Assembly: GCA_019454045.1 (NCBI GenBank)
Contig: SKCR01029093.1
Span: 62,001-126,000 of the forward strand
DNA length: 64,000 bases
Direction of reading: 5' to 3'
Source of the DNA: Zanthoxylum bungeanum
Taxonomy: Eukaryota; Streptophyta; Magnoliopsida; Sapindales; Rutaceae
The first letter of the stretch is position 1. Every line of letters starts with the position of its first letter. Position numbers and translations under genes: made by a program. This document shows, piece by piece, positions 1-9,147 of this stretch. The notes beneath the pieces were generated by a model, which made no database searches, was not told the origin of the DNA, and saw only the letters and a program-made list of their open reading frames with translations.

Positions 1-59
1 TGTATTCACATGTGTTTCTTGCTTTTGATTCGATCCTCGGGGCCGTAGAAAATCCAACA
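1..59 (+). repeat. 3' end of a copia LTR (family A, 5' LTR, cut by window edge)
   Basis: The stretch ends in CCAACA and is followed at once by a primer-binding-site-like sequence. The same LTR tail recurs at about 21900-21958 and 26600-26662, ending at an equivalent place. Only the last 59 bases of the LTR are inside the window. Confidence 0.85.
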
Positions 60-73
60 ATTTGTATCAGAGC
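60..73 (+). other. Primer binding site of copia element A
   Basis: ATTTGTATCAGAGC follows the LTR end and differs by one base from TGGTATCAGAGC, the usual plant copia site complementary to initiator tRNA-Met. It primes minus-strand DNA synthesis. It is missing at the two later LTR/internal junctions of this family (21958 and 26662). Confidence 0.8.
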
Positions 74-937
74 GATTGAAAAGCATGAAAACGAAATAGG
101 GCTTAAAATTTGGGTAAAATTTTTTTTAGCATGATTTGAATGAACTGGATGTTTGAGTATGCTTTTAACATGTTTAATTGAAGTTTGATTGGATCAATTT
201 CAAGAAATTGTGATTGGATCATTTTTTCCCCAATTGGATGGCTTGGCCGAATTGAACATAGCCCTAATTCTTGGTGATTTTTGATTTTTGATTCATTGGA
301 TGAGTTGGAATCAATTGGGATGTTGATTTAATGTCGATTGTGGAATTAATTGGATTGAAACCGAATCGAACACAAAAATCCCTCCATTGCCGAGAGTCAT
401 TGAGCATGAATTGGGTTTGATTTTTTATGAAATATGTTGGACATGTTTTGTTGTTGATAAGTATGATTTATTAGGCTAATTGATGTTTTAGAAATGTTAA
501 TTGGGTAATTTATTATGTTACACACTTGATGTAATTAAATTGGGAATTTGGAATTTTTGTAATTTAATTATGTTGGGCCTATTTTGTGAAATTGGGCTTA
601 AGTGTTGTAATTGGGCTTATTGGGCTTGGTTGTACTAAGTTGGGTTTAGGCAAAATTGGTTTGATCCAATTGGGCCCAAAACCGCATCTATAAAGCCCAA
701 ATGCGACTAATGAAGCTTTAAAGTTTAATTGGGCTAATGGGCCTAAATTGATTTCTGGGCTTATGGGGTAACTCCCGGATTGGACTTTGATTGTTGGGTT
801 TGACCCAAGTTGACCAAAAGTCCACGCCTCAAGAAATTAATTAAAAGCCCATTGGACTTTAATTAAATTGACGTTGGACGTTAATCGGGCTTTGAGACCC
901 GTAACCAGTAAATTTGGAATTTAAATCGTAAAGGTTT
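74..937 (+). other. 5' untranslated region of copia A, first part
   Basis: No credible reading frame is present. The sequence matches 21959-22346 and 26663-27216, and more distantly 34338-35180 in element B, so it is the leader between primer site and gag. It is interrupted at 937 by gypsy element T and resumes at 13148. It contains a palindrome with a three-base spacer (909-923, arms TAAATT and AATTTA, spacer TGG). Confidence 0.8.
933..937 (+). repeat. Target site duplication GGTTT (left) of gypsy T
   Basis: GGTTT lies directly before the 5' LTR and is repeated at 13143-13147 directly after the 3' LTR. The related copy at about 27217 has a single GGTTC here and no insertion. Confidence 0.92.
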
Positions 938-1678
938 TGTTGATGGTGTTTTCAGGCACTATAACATTTAAGACAGCACGACGAGGACAGAAGGGTAATT
1001 CCCTGACTGGTTGAGATCATATAGCCGACCCGACCATAACATGTGAAGACCGACCACTTTGGTTCGGATGACCGAGCACTATAAGGTCGGCAGAAACACT
1101 CTCAGCATAAAAAGATTGTCATGACCGACCTCATGAAGACCGACCAGACGGCGAGTCGTGTTCAAGATGACGACACCCTATTCTTGCGGATAAGGTAAAA
1201 CGGATCATCCTACTCTCACAAGGAAATGAAGTCAGAATCCGAAAAGGAATAAGAAAAGAGAAGGGAGAATCAGACTAGGAATCCTTACAAGGAAAGAAAA
1301 CTAAAGATCAACTAGGATTTATTGTGCAAATATGAGTCTGATTTCTGTGTTATTATAAATAGGAGGGCATAGTATGTGTAAAGGGCATCAACAGAATTAG
1401 TGATCAGAATCATCAAACTCTGATTTGTGAAAACAAAGAAGAGACCCGAGAAGCATATTTGAGTAATAAAGAGTACCATCCTGTTCTTGTCCGTGGACGT
1501 AGGTAGGATCAAAAATCCACCGAACCACGTTAAATCTCCTTGTTGATTGGTGTGTTTATCTGTCTTTTGCTAAATTTACTTTTGGTCCCCCATAAACCAA
1601 ACAAATTCACTATTGAAGGAGGATTATCTCGGAGGTGATATTCCCATATTACCCTGAGACCAAAATCAGCCGTCAACA
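938..1678 (+). repeat. 5' LTR of gypsy T
   Basis: Begins TGTTGATGG and ends CGTCAACA; repeated at 12403-13142. The U3 part has several GACCGACC-type motifs (around 1024, 1046, 1121 and 1138), which may be enhancer repeats. Confidence 0.95.
1354..1360 (+). promoter_or_regulatory. TATA box of the T 5' LTR
   Basis: TATAAAT followed by AGGAGG lies inside the LTR about 320 bases from its 3' end and is kept at 12818-12824 in the other LTR. It is the likely core promoter for genomic RNA. Confidence 0.65.
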
Positions 1679-1679
1679 G

Positions 1680-1697
1680 TTGGCGCCGTCTGTGGGG
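1680..1697 (+). other. Primer binding site of gypsy T
   Basis: TTGGCGCCGTCTGTGGGG starts two bases after the LTR. The TGGCGCC opening is typical of plant Ty3/gypsy primer sites. Which tRNA is used was not determined. Confidence 0.75.
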
Positions 1698-1730
1698 AAC
1701 TCAACAAAAAGCAACTCGCGTAGTGAGACA

Positions 1731-2993
1731 ATGGCGGAAGACGGAAACCACCAACCATCAGGGAGCTCGGCTGCAGATTGGATGGAGAAGATTGAGGAGA
1801 ACCTTAGGAAAGAAAGGGAGGAAAGCCAAACTCTGCTAAGAACCATAGTAGACCGGTTGGAAAGGATAGAAGGAGCACACAATGGAAAATTCGAGGCCGG
1901 AACTAGCCGACGACGGAACGACATAGCAGAAGGAAAAAGAATTGTCGATAGAAGTGAAGACGACAGACCCCGGAGGAGGGAGCCCTACAGGGCGAGATCC
2001 GTGGTAGTGCAGAGAGATTCCCAGACCGAGGACACATGGGAGGGAGAAGATGACAAATCGTCACCAGACTCCTCCTACGATAGCCCTCACAATACCCGGA
2101 GAAGAGGAAAAGAATATAATGAAAAAGTACGAGAAGATACCGACCCCGAGAAGCACCATTCCCGAGATAGCAGAAAGAAAAGAAACCACATGGGGCGGCA
2201 TGGAACCAAAGACAGCAGCATGAAATCTTGGTTACGGGAGGAGCTGGTCAAATGGGGAGTATACCCCAATGCAAACAGAGGGGATGTCCAGGACGACAAA
2301 GATGAGTCCCCCCTCACAAAAGAAATAAAGTCAGAGAAGTTCCCAAAAAGATTCAGCATGCCGACCATGACACCATACAAGGGCCATACCGATCCCAAAA
2401 CCCACATTGAAGGTTTCGTCCTACTAATGGAGGTGCAAGGGGTAACAGGGGACGCCATCTGCAAAGTGTTCCCCCTAACTCTGGCCGGACCGGCCATTCT
2501 ATGGTATAGAAGCCTAGCCCCAAGGAGCATCAGCAGCTTCGCACAACTGAGAAAGTCATTCATACGACACTTCAAGGGGGCTTGTGTCCCCAGAAAGACG
2601 ATTGGAGAACTAAGGCTTATGAAACAAGGAGACGATGAACCTCTGAAGATATTTATTGAAAGATACCATAATATGGTACTCGAAGTCGGAGGGTATGAAT
2701 CCCCGGAGGCCCTGGAAAGCTTGAAGGGAGCCTTGAGGGTCGGAAGGCTATGGACCCATCTAAGGATCCAAGACACCCCGGACTACGCTACCGCTCTGGA
2801 GGTGGCCCGAAAATTCGTTTTGTTAGAGAATGAAGATAAAGTATCCCGAAAAGGGAACACCATCAGAGAAAGAACCGCAAGGGAGGGTGCCCCCCGCCGA
2901 ACAGAAAGAGAATCCAGAAGACCACCCCTGAAGCACAAAGAATTCAAGCCACTGCACCGGACAATCAAGAGAGAAGGGCGCCGACCCAAGTAA
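1731..2993 (+). CDS. gag: Gag of gypsy T (420 residues, capsid precursor)
   Basis: Gag packages the element RNA into cytoplasmic virus-like particles. The frame is open further upstream, but the ATG at 1731, just after the primer site, is the first sensible start. The N-terminal half is charged and rich in Arg, Glu, Asp and Ser. From about residue 200 follows a retrotransposon-gag domain (PF03732-like) with the motif LAGPAILWYRSL, then FIRHFKG, and GDDEPLKIFIERYHNMV. The frame stops at 2991-2993. The following frame continues the same protein without the expected junction, so a single-base indel near 2985 has probably cut gag from pol. Gag-like character is clear; lineage placement is inference. 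Confidence 0.85.
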   Translation: MAEDGNHQPSGSSAADWMEKIEENLRKEREESQTLLRTIVDRLERIEGAHNGKFEAGTSRRRNDIAEGKRIVDRSEDDRPRRREPYRARSVVVQRDSQTEDTWEGEDDKSSPDSSYDSPHNTRRRGKEYNEKVREDTDPEKHHSRDSRKKRNHMGRHGTKDSSMKSWLREELVKWGVYPNANRGDVQDDKDESPLTKEIKSEKFPKRFSMPTMTPYKGHTDPKTHIEGFVLLMEVQGVTGDAICKVFPLTLAGPAILWYRSLAPRSISSFAQLRKSFIRHFKGACVPRKTIGELRLMKQGDDEPLKIFIERYHNMVLEVGGYESPEALESLKGALRVGRLWTHLRIQDTPDYATALEVARKFVLLENEDKVSRKGNTIRERTAREGAPRRTERESRRPPLKHKEFKPLHRTIKREGRRPK

Positions 2994-3972
2994 ACCATGT
3001 GGTTGGGGAAGATGCATACATTCCCCTAAAGAAACCACTGGGACAAATTGTCATGGAGATCCAGGGGAAATGCCTCTTAGTGGAACCCGACCAAAGGAGA
3101 TTCCCCCCGGACAAAAGGAACCAAAAGGCTTATTGTGTACACCACAACTCCAAAGGACATGCAACAGACGGATGTAAAGATCTGCGAGAACAAATGGAAG
3201 ATCTAGCACGAAACAGGTATCTAAGCAAATACATTGACCACGAGGTCATGACAGCCAGACAGAGAGCACGTGGTCGCCAAATCAATATCATCGCAGGAGG
3301 AAGAACACTGGCCGGAAACTCTAACCGGTCAAGGAAAGATTACAGCAGAACCCGAGGACCAGATGTCTTAGAAAGAGAGCAGGTCACAGGGCTACAGGGA
3401 GGCCGGTCGGTACCAATAATGTTCACTGATGAGGATACCCGAGGAGTAAGTTTCCCTCATGACGATGCATTGATAATCAAGGCAGTCATCAGCGGGTCGG
3501 AGGTAGACAGAATCCTAGTGGACCCCGGGACGCGGTTGACATAATTTACAGAGAAGCACTGGACGACCTAGGGGTAGAATATGCAACCCTGACCAACGAT
3601 AGCACTCCCTTATACGGTTTCGGAGGATCAGCCGTCATCCCACTAGGAAGAATACAGTTGGCAATAACTGTCGGGACACATCCTCGGACCCGAACGATCA
3701 TGACAGACTTCACTGTAGTAGACTGCATGAGCAGTTACCAGGCCATCGTCGGGCGACCCTTCATGATGAAAACAAAAGCCGCGATGTCCAGCTACCACCT
3801 GAAACTGAAATTCCCCACTCGGGAAGGGATTGGAATTGTGTGCGGAAGCCAGAAAACAGCTCGCAGCTGCTTCGCAACTCTCTCACGAGAAACTCTCTGC
3901 ATCACAGAAGACAACCGAAAACGACAAAGGAACCAGGGAGAAGAAGAAGAAGACAGAAGCCCAAGCGCCTAG
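2994..3972 (+). pseudogene. Zinc-knuckle-like segment and aspartic protease of gypsy T, frameshifted
   Basis: This continues gag into pol in a shifted frame. Up to about 3544 it reads through a Cys/His cluster (YCVHHNSKGHATDGC), resembling the nucleic-acid-binding segment before Tat-type proteases. It then reaches a protease active-site region ILVDPG, where D-T-G or D-S-G is expected; the Pro is unusual and may abolish activity. Right after this a one-base frameshift near 3530 ends the frame. The protease resumes in another frame, with YQAIVGRPFMMKTKAAMS (about 3736-3790) as the C-terminal part, and stops at 3972. This copy cannot make a continuous polyprotein. Confidence 0.8.
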
Positions 3973-4852
3973 CCAAACAAAAATGCCCGACTCGCTGCAG
4001 CTGAGGAAACCGAGGAGATAGAACTTTACGGGACAGGAAAAAGTATAAAGATAGGGGGAGGCCTGAGCGAGTCCATATGACAAGATCTTCTAGAATGCCT
4101 GAAGGGATACCCGGACGTCTTTGCCTGGGGATACAATGACATGCCGGGGATCGACCCGAAATTCATCAATCACCGCCTAGCAGTAGACTCATCTCGCAAG
4201 CCGGTCAGGCAAAAGAGTAGGAACTTCAATCAAGAGAGGAGTAAAGTATAGCAATAGCAAGCCGAGGTCGAGAAGTTACTAAAGGCGGGTCTCATCAGGG
4301 AGCAAGGTACCCGGATTGGGTATCAAACGTGGTATTGGTCAGGAAGAACAATGAAAGTGGCGAATGTGTGTCGATTTCACACCGACTTAAACAAGGCGTG
4401 CCCAAAGGACAGCTTTCCTTTGCCGAACATAGACCAGCTAGTAGACACCACAGCCTGTCAAGGCTTACTGAGCTTCATGGATGCTTTCTCCGGATACAAC
4501 CAGGTCAAAATGTGCCCGGCAGACGAAAGAAGACAACCTTCATCACAGATCAGGGGCTTTACTGCTATAAAGTGATGCCCTTCGGGCTAAAAAATGCTGG
4601 GGCAACTTTCCAAAGGTTGGTAAACAAAGTTTTCAACCACTCAACGGCATTACAATGCTGGTTTATGTCGATGACATGATAACAATGCCAAAAGAACCAA
4701 ACAACCACATGGACGACCTAAAAATGACCTTCGAGCTTCTAAAAAAACACAACCTGAAGCTCAATCCGGAAAAATGTACCTTCGGGGTAGCTTCAGGGAA
4801 GTTTTTAGGCTACATGGTAAGTGCCAGAGGAATCGAAGCAAACCCACAGAAG
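3973..4852 (+). pseudogene. Reverse transcriptase of gypsy T, N-terminal and palm parts, frameshifted
   Basis: RT copies element RNA into DNA inside the particle. Recognisable pieces in different frames are YPDVFAWGYNDMPGI (about 4110-4150), FHTDLNKACPKDSFPLPNID (4373-4432), FMDAFSGYNQVKM (4475-4513), YKVMPFGLKNAGATFQRL (4562-4615) and the catalytic YVDDM (about 4664-4678), followed by the thumb motif FLGYMVSARGIEANPQK. Internal stops lie near 4078 and 4248-4255, and there are frame changes near 4320, 4530 and 4650. The region ends at the insertion point of copia solo LTR F and continues at 6893. It is clearly a dead copy. Confidence 0.85.
4848..4852 (+). repeat. Target site duplication AGAAG (left) of solo LTR F
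   Basis: AGAAG precedes the LTR and recurs at 6888-6892. Joining the flanks gives back a continuous gypsy RT thumb region. Confidence 0.9.
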
Positions 4853-6887
4853 TGTTGGATAATATGACCCATAGCGTCACTATTTGCACAGATCATTGTG
4901 TTGTTGTAGCAAATTAACTATGTAACAGGAAATTGCACTCTCTTCATTTTGTGATTAGATCACCATAGACATATAAATGAAGAGAGGTCCCTATGATTAG
5001 TTCCTGGATTGAGATGATATGAGAAAGTATCAGTCCACGAAGGATTAATCATTAAATATCCCTAGCCGTAGTATTATCGAGACTGGACATCGATAATGTG
5101 GAATAGGCTAGTATTGCACTTGTGCGCGTTGTGAGGGCACAACGGCATAGTTCTCATATATTAAGTATTGGATACTTGTGCAAGTGCGATAGGAGGTCGT
5201 GTTTCACCGATGGTACGGGAAACAGCTTCGCTCTGGATAGACCCTTCGGAATCCCATTGGTATTATGACTAGGTGTCTATGGGAGGCCGAAATCAAGGTA
5301 GGTGTGTATAGTCTTAACCTGAGACTTACATCGCTAATACTTACGACAATCGGTAAACTTTGGTTTTGGTGGTGGGGGATCTTAACTGGTTCTGTATTCA
5401 CCTCTTCTGGGTTTATCAGGAATCGTAGTGTATTGGATGATGTCGAGACGGAAGTATCACTCCAGTCATAGTGGATATGATGTCATGCAGGATACGGTAT
5501 TAGTGCTCTTAAGTGATGCGCATCCAATCGTGATATTATGACCAGGTCATGAATATCCGATTAATAGAGACTAGTTACCAGACATCCGATATGTGTTTCG
5601 GACGGGGCAGACACTTATCCAGCCCCAGCCCTAGCACGTGATTATCCGATACTGGGCCGATATGCACAATACATTAGTATACTACGCTTGATACAAATCT
5701 TAATATTCTTTAATGGATATGTCCGGAGAATTAGGTAGACTTGGTGCTTTGCTAGGAGTCGACCTTGTCTCGTAAATCGGTAGAACGTAGTACTTGGTAC
5801 GTACGTGATTCGGATACTCCGACGCCCGTATTTACTACTGCCAGATTATCCGGGGATCTCATGGGTCGCTTCCCGATAATCCACCGATGACGCACAACTC
5901 GCACTCTTGAATAATCTGGGATTATAATATAAGAGAGAGAAAAGTAATCTAGGATTAATTACGGAGATATTTTATCTAGGATAAAATATCGTCTAGAGAG
6001 AGATAACGATTAATTTGGAATTAATCGGTAAATTAATATATTCGATATATTATACGAAATTAGATTTCGACGCGGAATTAAAATTAGATTTTAATTCGGG
6101 CAAACGAGTTAATTCAGAATTAATTCGTTAGCGACGTAAATAATAATTTCGCTAGCCGCAATTATTCGATTTAATTAACGTCGCGACGTAAGCTCGGTAT
6201 TTCGGAAATATCGAACCCGAACGCGTGAGTGCACGTGGGCCCACTTTCATTTGGAAACGTGTGGGGCCCACATGACACATGTCATTTTATGCATTATTTT
6301 ATTCTAATGCATTGCATGGTGATAGTGTACAATGCACTCAATGTTATTGCATTGAAATTGAGTGTTTGACACTCTAAGCCATTGCATGTTTTGTGTCATA
6401 ATTTTATTATTAATTTAATAATATTATGGCATAAATATAATTTGATTTTTGGTAAATCATTTAAAAAAAAAAAAAACTTAACACAATTTCATCTCTCTCA
6501 AATTCTCTCCTCTCCTCACGCCAAAAGCTTGAATTGTTCACTGGTTTGGAACCAGAAATGGCGTGAACAAAGGGAAGCCAAGAGTGGTTTTTCATGGTGA
6601 GAAATCAAGTGCTAGCACACTTACAAGTCTTGCGAAGGTGGTAGGGAGGTTCGACCATGAGGCGGGACTCATCCGATGGAGTTTGGAGCTTCGTTTTGAG
6701 ACCCAATTTCTGTTTTGCAGGGCAGTGGACTGCCAGCAGTTTGGCGTGAAGGGCAGTACGTTTTTGGCCTTGATTCGTCTTCAAATCGACATAACCGATC
6801 AATGTGAGTATTCCGCTACCTCCGTTGATGTATTCACGCATTATTTCATGTCTTGATTTGATCTTGGGACCTTAGAATAAACCAACA
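4853..6887 (+). mobile_element. Copia solo LTR F (2035 bp) inside the T RT gene
   Basis: It begins TGTTGGATAATATGACCC, ends AACCAACA, is flanked by AGAAG on both sides, and has no internal region. The sequence matches the A, B and C copia LTRs throughout, and C most closely at the 3' end. A solo LTR with an intact duplication is the usual product of recombination between the two LTRs of a full element. Eight inverted repeats with three-base spacers occupy 5911-6123. Confidence 0.93.
5911..6123 (+). repeat. Array of eight perfect palindromes with three-base spacers (LTR F)
   Basis: The palindromes lie at 5911-5925, 5945-5957, 5966-5990, 6007-6027, 6034-6052, 6055-6069, 6076-6096 and 6109-6123. 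Arms are 5 to 11 bases and always perfect. Spacers are TGG, TAG, TAG, TGG, TCG, TAG, TAG and CAG. The longest has arms GATATTTTATC and GATAAAATATC. The order and spacing recur in all other LTRs of this copia group. Confidence 0.85.
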
Positions 6888-6892
6888 AGAAG

Positions 6893-7200
6893 ATCCAGGC
6901 AATACTGGCCCTAAAGTCTCCCAAAACAGTAAAAGAAGTACAGAGTCTGACCGGTAGAGTGGCCGCGCTCAATCGGTTCATATCACGAGCAACTGACAAA
7001 TGCCACCCTTTCTTCAAAGTAATCCAAAAAGCAAAAAATGATGTCGACTGGACGACAGAGTGCGAAGAAGCCTTCCAGCAGTTGAAACAGTATCTGGTGC
7101 AGCCCCCACTCCTGGCTAAACCACTCCCAGGTGAAACATTATACCTATATCTGGCTGTTTCGGACCGAGCAGTAAGTTCAGTACTGATACATGCTCACGA
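6893..7200 (+). pseudogene. RT thumb/connection and start of RNase H of gypsy T, truncated
   Basis: The frame continues directly from the RT piece that ends at 4852. It shows SLTGRVAALNRFISRA and DWTTECEEAFQQLKQYL, the conserved segment between RT and RNase H in Ty3/gypsy, then LYLYLAVSDRAVSSVLI, which contains the first RNase H catalytic Asp region. After about 7195 similarity to RNase H stops abruptly. The rest of RNase H, the integrase zinc finger and the DDE core are all absent. The missing part was apparently lost by deletion or never present in this non-autonomous subtype. An open frame runs on to 7348 but looks like unrelated sequence. Confidence 0.8.
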
Positions 7201-7214
7201 CAACGATCCAAAGC

Positions 7215-7374
7215 TGAAAAACACAAAATTCGCAACCGTCCGACCACAGATACCACCACAGAAATGCACAGAGTCACACCAGAATCATCCGGCCCCATAC
7301 AAAAAAAAGGGGCACAGAGAGCATAGATCTTTGAGAAGCACAACATAAGGAGGAACATACCCTTAATGTTTCAA
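7215..7374 (+). other. Short non-coding link between truncated RNase H and tandem repeats
   Basis: No conserved domain is seen here. The motif AAGGAGGAACATACCCTTAATG near its end recurs at about 7738 and, in degraded form, at 7874, so it belongs to the following repeat region. Confidence 0.5.
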
Positions 7375-7550
7375 TCGGCTCGGGGCTGGATTACATTCCG
7401 CCGAGGCCTCTTCATTAATCGGCTCGGGGTTGGATTACGTTCCGCCGAGGCCTCTTCATTAGTCGGCTCGGGGCTGGATTACGTTCCGTTGAGGCCTCTT
7501 CATTAGTCGGCTCGGGGCTGGATTTCGTTCCGCCGAGGCCGTTTTCGGCT
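7375..7550 (+). repeat. 44-bp tandem repeat, four copies, in the T 3' region
   Basis: Units start at 7375, 7419, 7463 and 7507, each opening TCGGCTCGGGG and containing TTCCGCCGAGGCC. Two more units of the same type lie at about 8352-8443. The repeats lie between pol and the antisense gene. Confidence 0.88.
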
Positions 7551-7663
7551 CAAGGTCGGGTTACGTCCCACCGAGTCAATACTCATTGGACTGGGGACGG
7601 AACATTCCCCCAGAACCAAGTATCTCTCTTGGCTCGGGTCTTCAGGGGCATACTCGATGCATA

Positions 7664-8060
7664 GGATCCGTGAGAAGCATAGCACATGGAGGGATGATAC
7701 CCCCGTGACGATTGCTTACTCCAGTGTTACCGAACATAAGGAGGAACATGCCCTTAATGTGTCGAACACTCTTCTGATCCTCACCTACCCGATGTAATGG
7801 ATCCATGGGAAAGCATAGCACGGGGGATGATGACACCCCCGTGACGATTGCTAGCTCCAGTGACACCGGACCTAAGGAGGAATATACCCTTAGTATCCCG
7901 GACACTCTTTGATCCATTCATCATCCGGATCTGTGGGAGACACAGCACAGGGATGCGTTATGCCGCTGTGGCGTGTGCCTGCTCCAGCGTGGTAAGGAGG
8001 AGCCCTCATACAATACACAAGCTCCCCAGTGAACCAACGTGTAGAGGATGTGCCCTTACC
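7664..8060 (+). repeat. Degenerate ~130-bp tandem repeat, three copies
   Basis: Units start near 7664, 7799 and 7927 with GGATCCGTG-like starts, then AGCATAGCAC, CCCCGTGACGATTGC and a CTTAATG-type segment. The third unit is more diverged. No coding potential is seen on either strand. Confidence 0.7.
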
Positions 8061-8351
8061 ATTCAAACGCTCTTCTGATCCGAATCCTGGTTCGCCGGGA
8101 CACTGAATTGAAAGATTCAGAATTGTGTTTTGGAGAACTCGGGCAGGACACTGCTTTGAGACATCCATGTTGTTTTTTTTTTTTTTTGCAAAAGACGTTT
8201 TTTATTTTGGGATAGGTTCTAAGTCACCCCCGCCTTTTATTTTCCAGAAACTTGTTTTCGTTTTCCGCCGGTCTGGTAGGGGGACGACCGTGCCAGATTC
8301 GGTAAGGCTTCGAAGGTTGATTCATTTCCCTTCTGTGGACGTCCCAGGGGT
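8061..8351 (+). other. Non-coding spacer with a poly-T run
   Basis: Between repeat blocks; it holds a T tract near 8170-8187. A short open frame on the plus strand here has no recognisable domain. Confidence 0.5.
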
Positions 8352-8443
8352 TAGTCGGCTCGGTGCTAGATTTTGTTCCGCCGAGGCCATTTGATTAGTC
8401 GGCTCGGGGCTGGATTTCGTTCCGCCGAGGCCACTTTGTTATT

Positions 8444-8947
8444 CAGCTCGGGGTCGGGTTACGTCCCACCGAGTCAAGCTCCTTTAGGTTTGGGGAGGTA
8501 ACATTCCCCCAGAACCCAAGTCTTTCACTCAGCTCGGGGTCAGAGTACGTCCCACCGAGTCAGCTCTTTGGACTGGGGACGTAACATTCCCCCGGGTCCA
8601 AGTGCCTTTCTCAGCTCGGGGTCGGGTTATGTCCTACCGAGTCAAGCTCCTTTAGGTTTGGGGAGGTAACATTCCCCCAGAACCCAAGTCTTTCACTCAG
8701 CTCGGGGTCGGGGTACGTCCCACCGAGTCAGCTCTTTGGACTGGGGACGTAACATTCCCCCGGGTCCAAGTGCCTTTCTCAGCTCGGGGTCGGGTTACGT
8801 CCCACCGAGTCAAGCTCCTTTAGGTTTGGGGAGGTAACATTCCCCCAGAACCCAAGTCTTTCACTCAGCTCGGGGTCGGGGTACGTCCCACCGAGTCAGC
8901 TCTTTGGACTGGGGACGTAACATTTCCCCGGGTCCAAGTGCCTCACT
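8444..8947 (+). repeat. 168-bp tandem repeat, three copies
   Basis: Units start at 8444, 8612 and 8780, exactly 168 bases apart. Each has two half-related parts carrying CAGCTCGGGGTCGGG, CCCACCGAGTCA and AACATTCCCCC. The copies are nearly identical, so amplification is recent. Confidence 0.92.
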
Positions 8948-9147
8948 CAGCTCGGGGTCAGGATATGCCCCTCCGGCTCATATTGACCCCTGAAGGGTCC
9001 CAAAGAGTTCGAAAAAACAGGAAGCATAGAGAAAAAGGAGAAAGAGATAAGGACAAATAAAAATATATATATATAGATGTGCATATACAGCTTAATGTTA
9101 TTACAAAAAGTAAAGTGTACACAGGGCCCCGGTCGGGTTACCCTTTC
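8948..9147 (+). other. Short non-coding segment downstream of the antisense gene
   Basis: Contains AAAAATATATATATA near 9057-9074. For the antisense gene this is the 3' flank and may hold its polyadenylation signals; none was identified with confidence. Confidence 0.4.

Noticed and set aside
6382..6856. Overlapping small plus-strand frames of 72 and 97 codons
   Set aside because: They lie entirely in solo LTR F and show no conserved protein.
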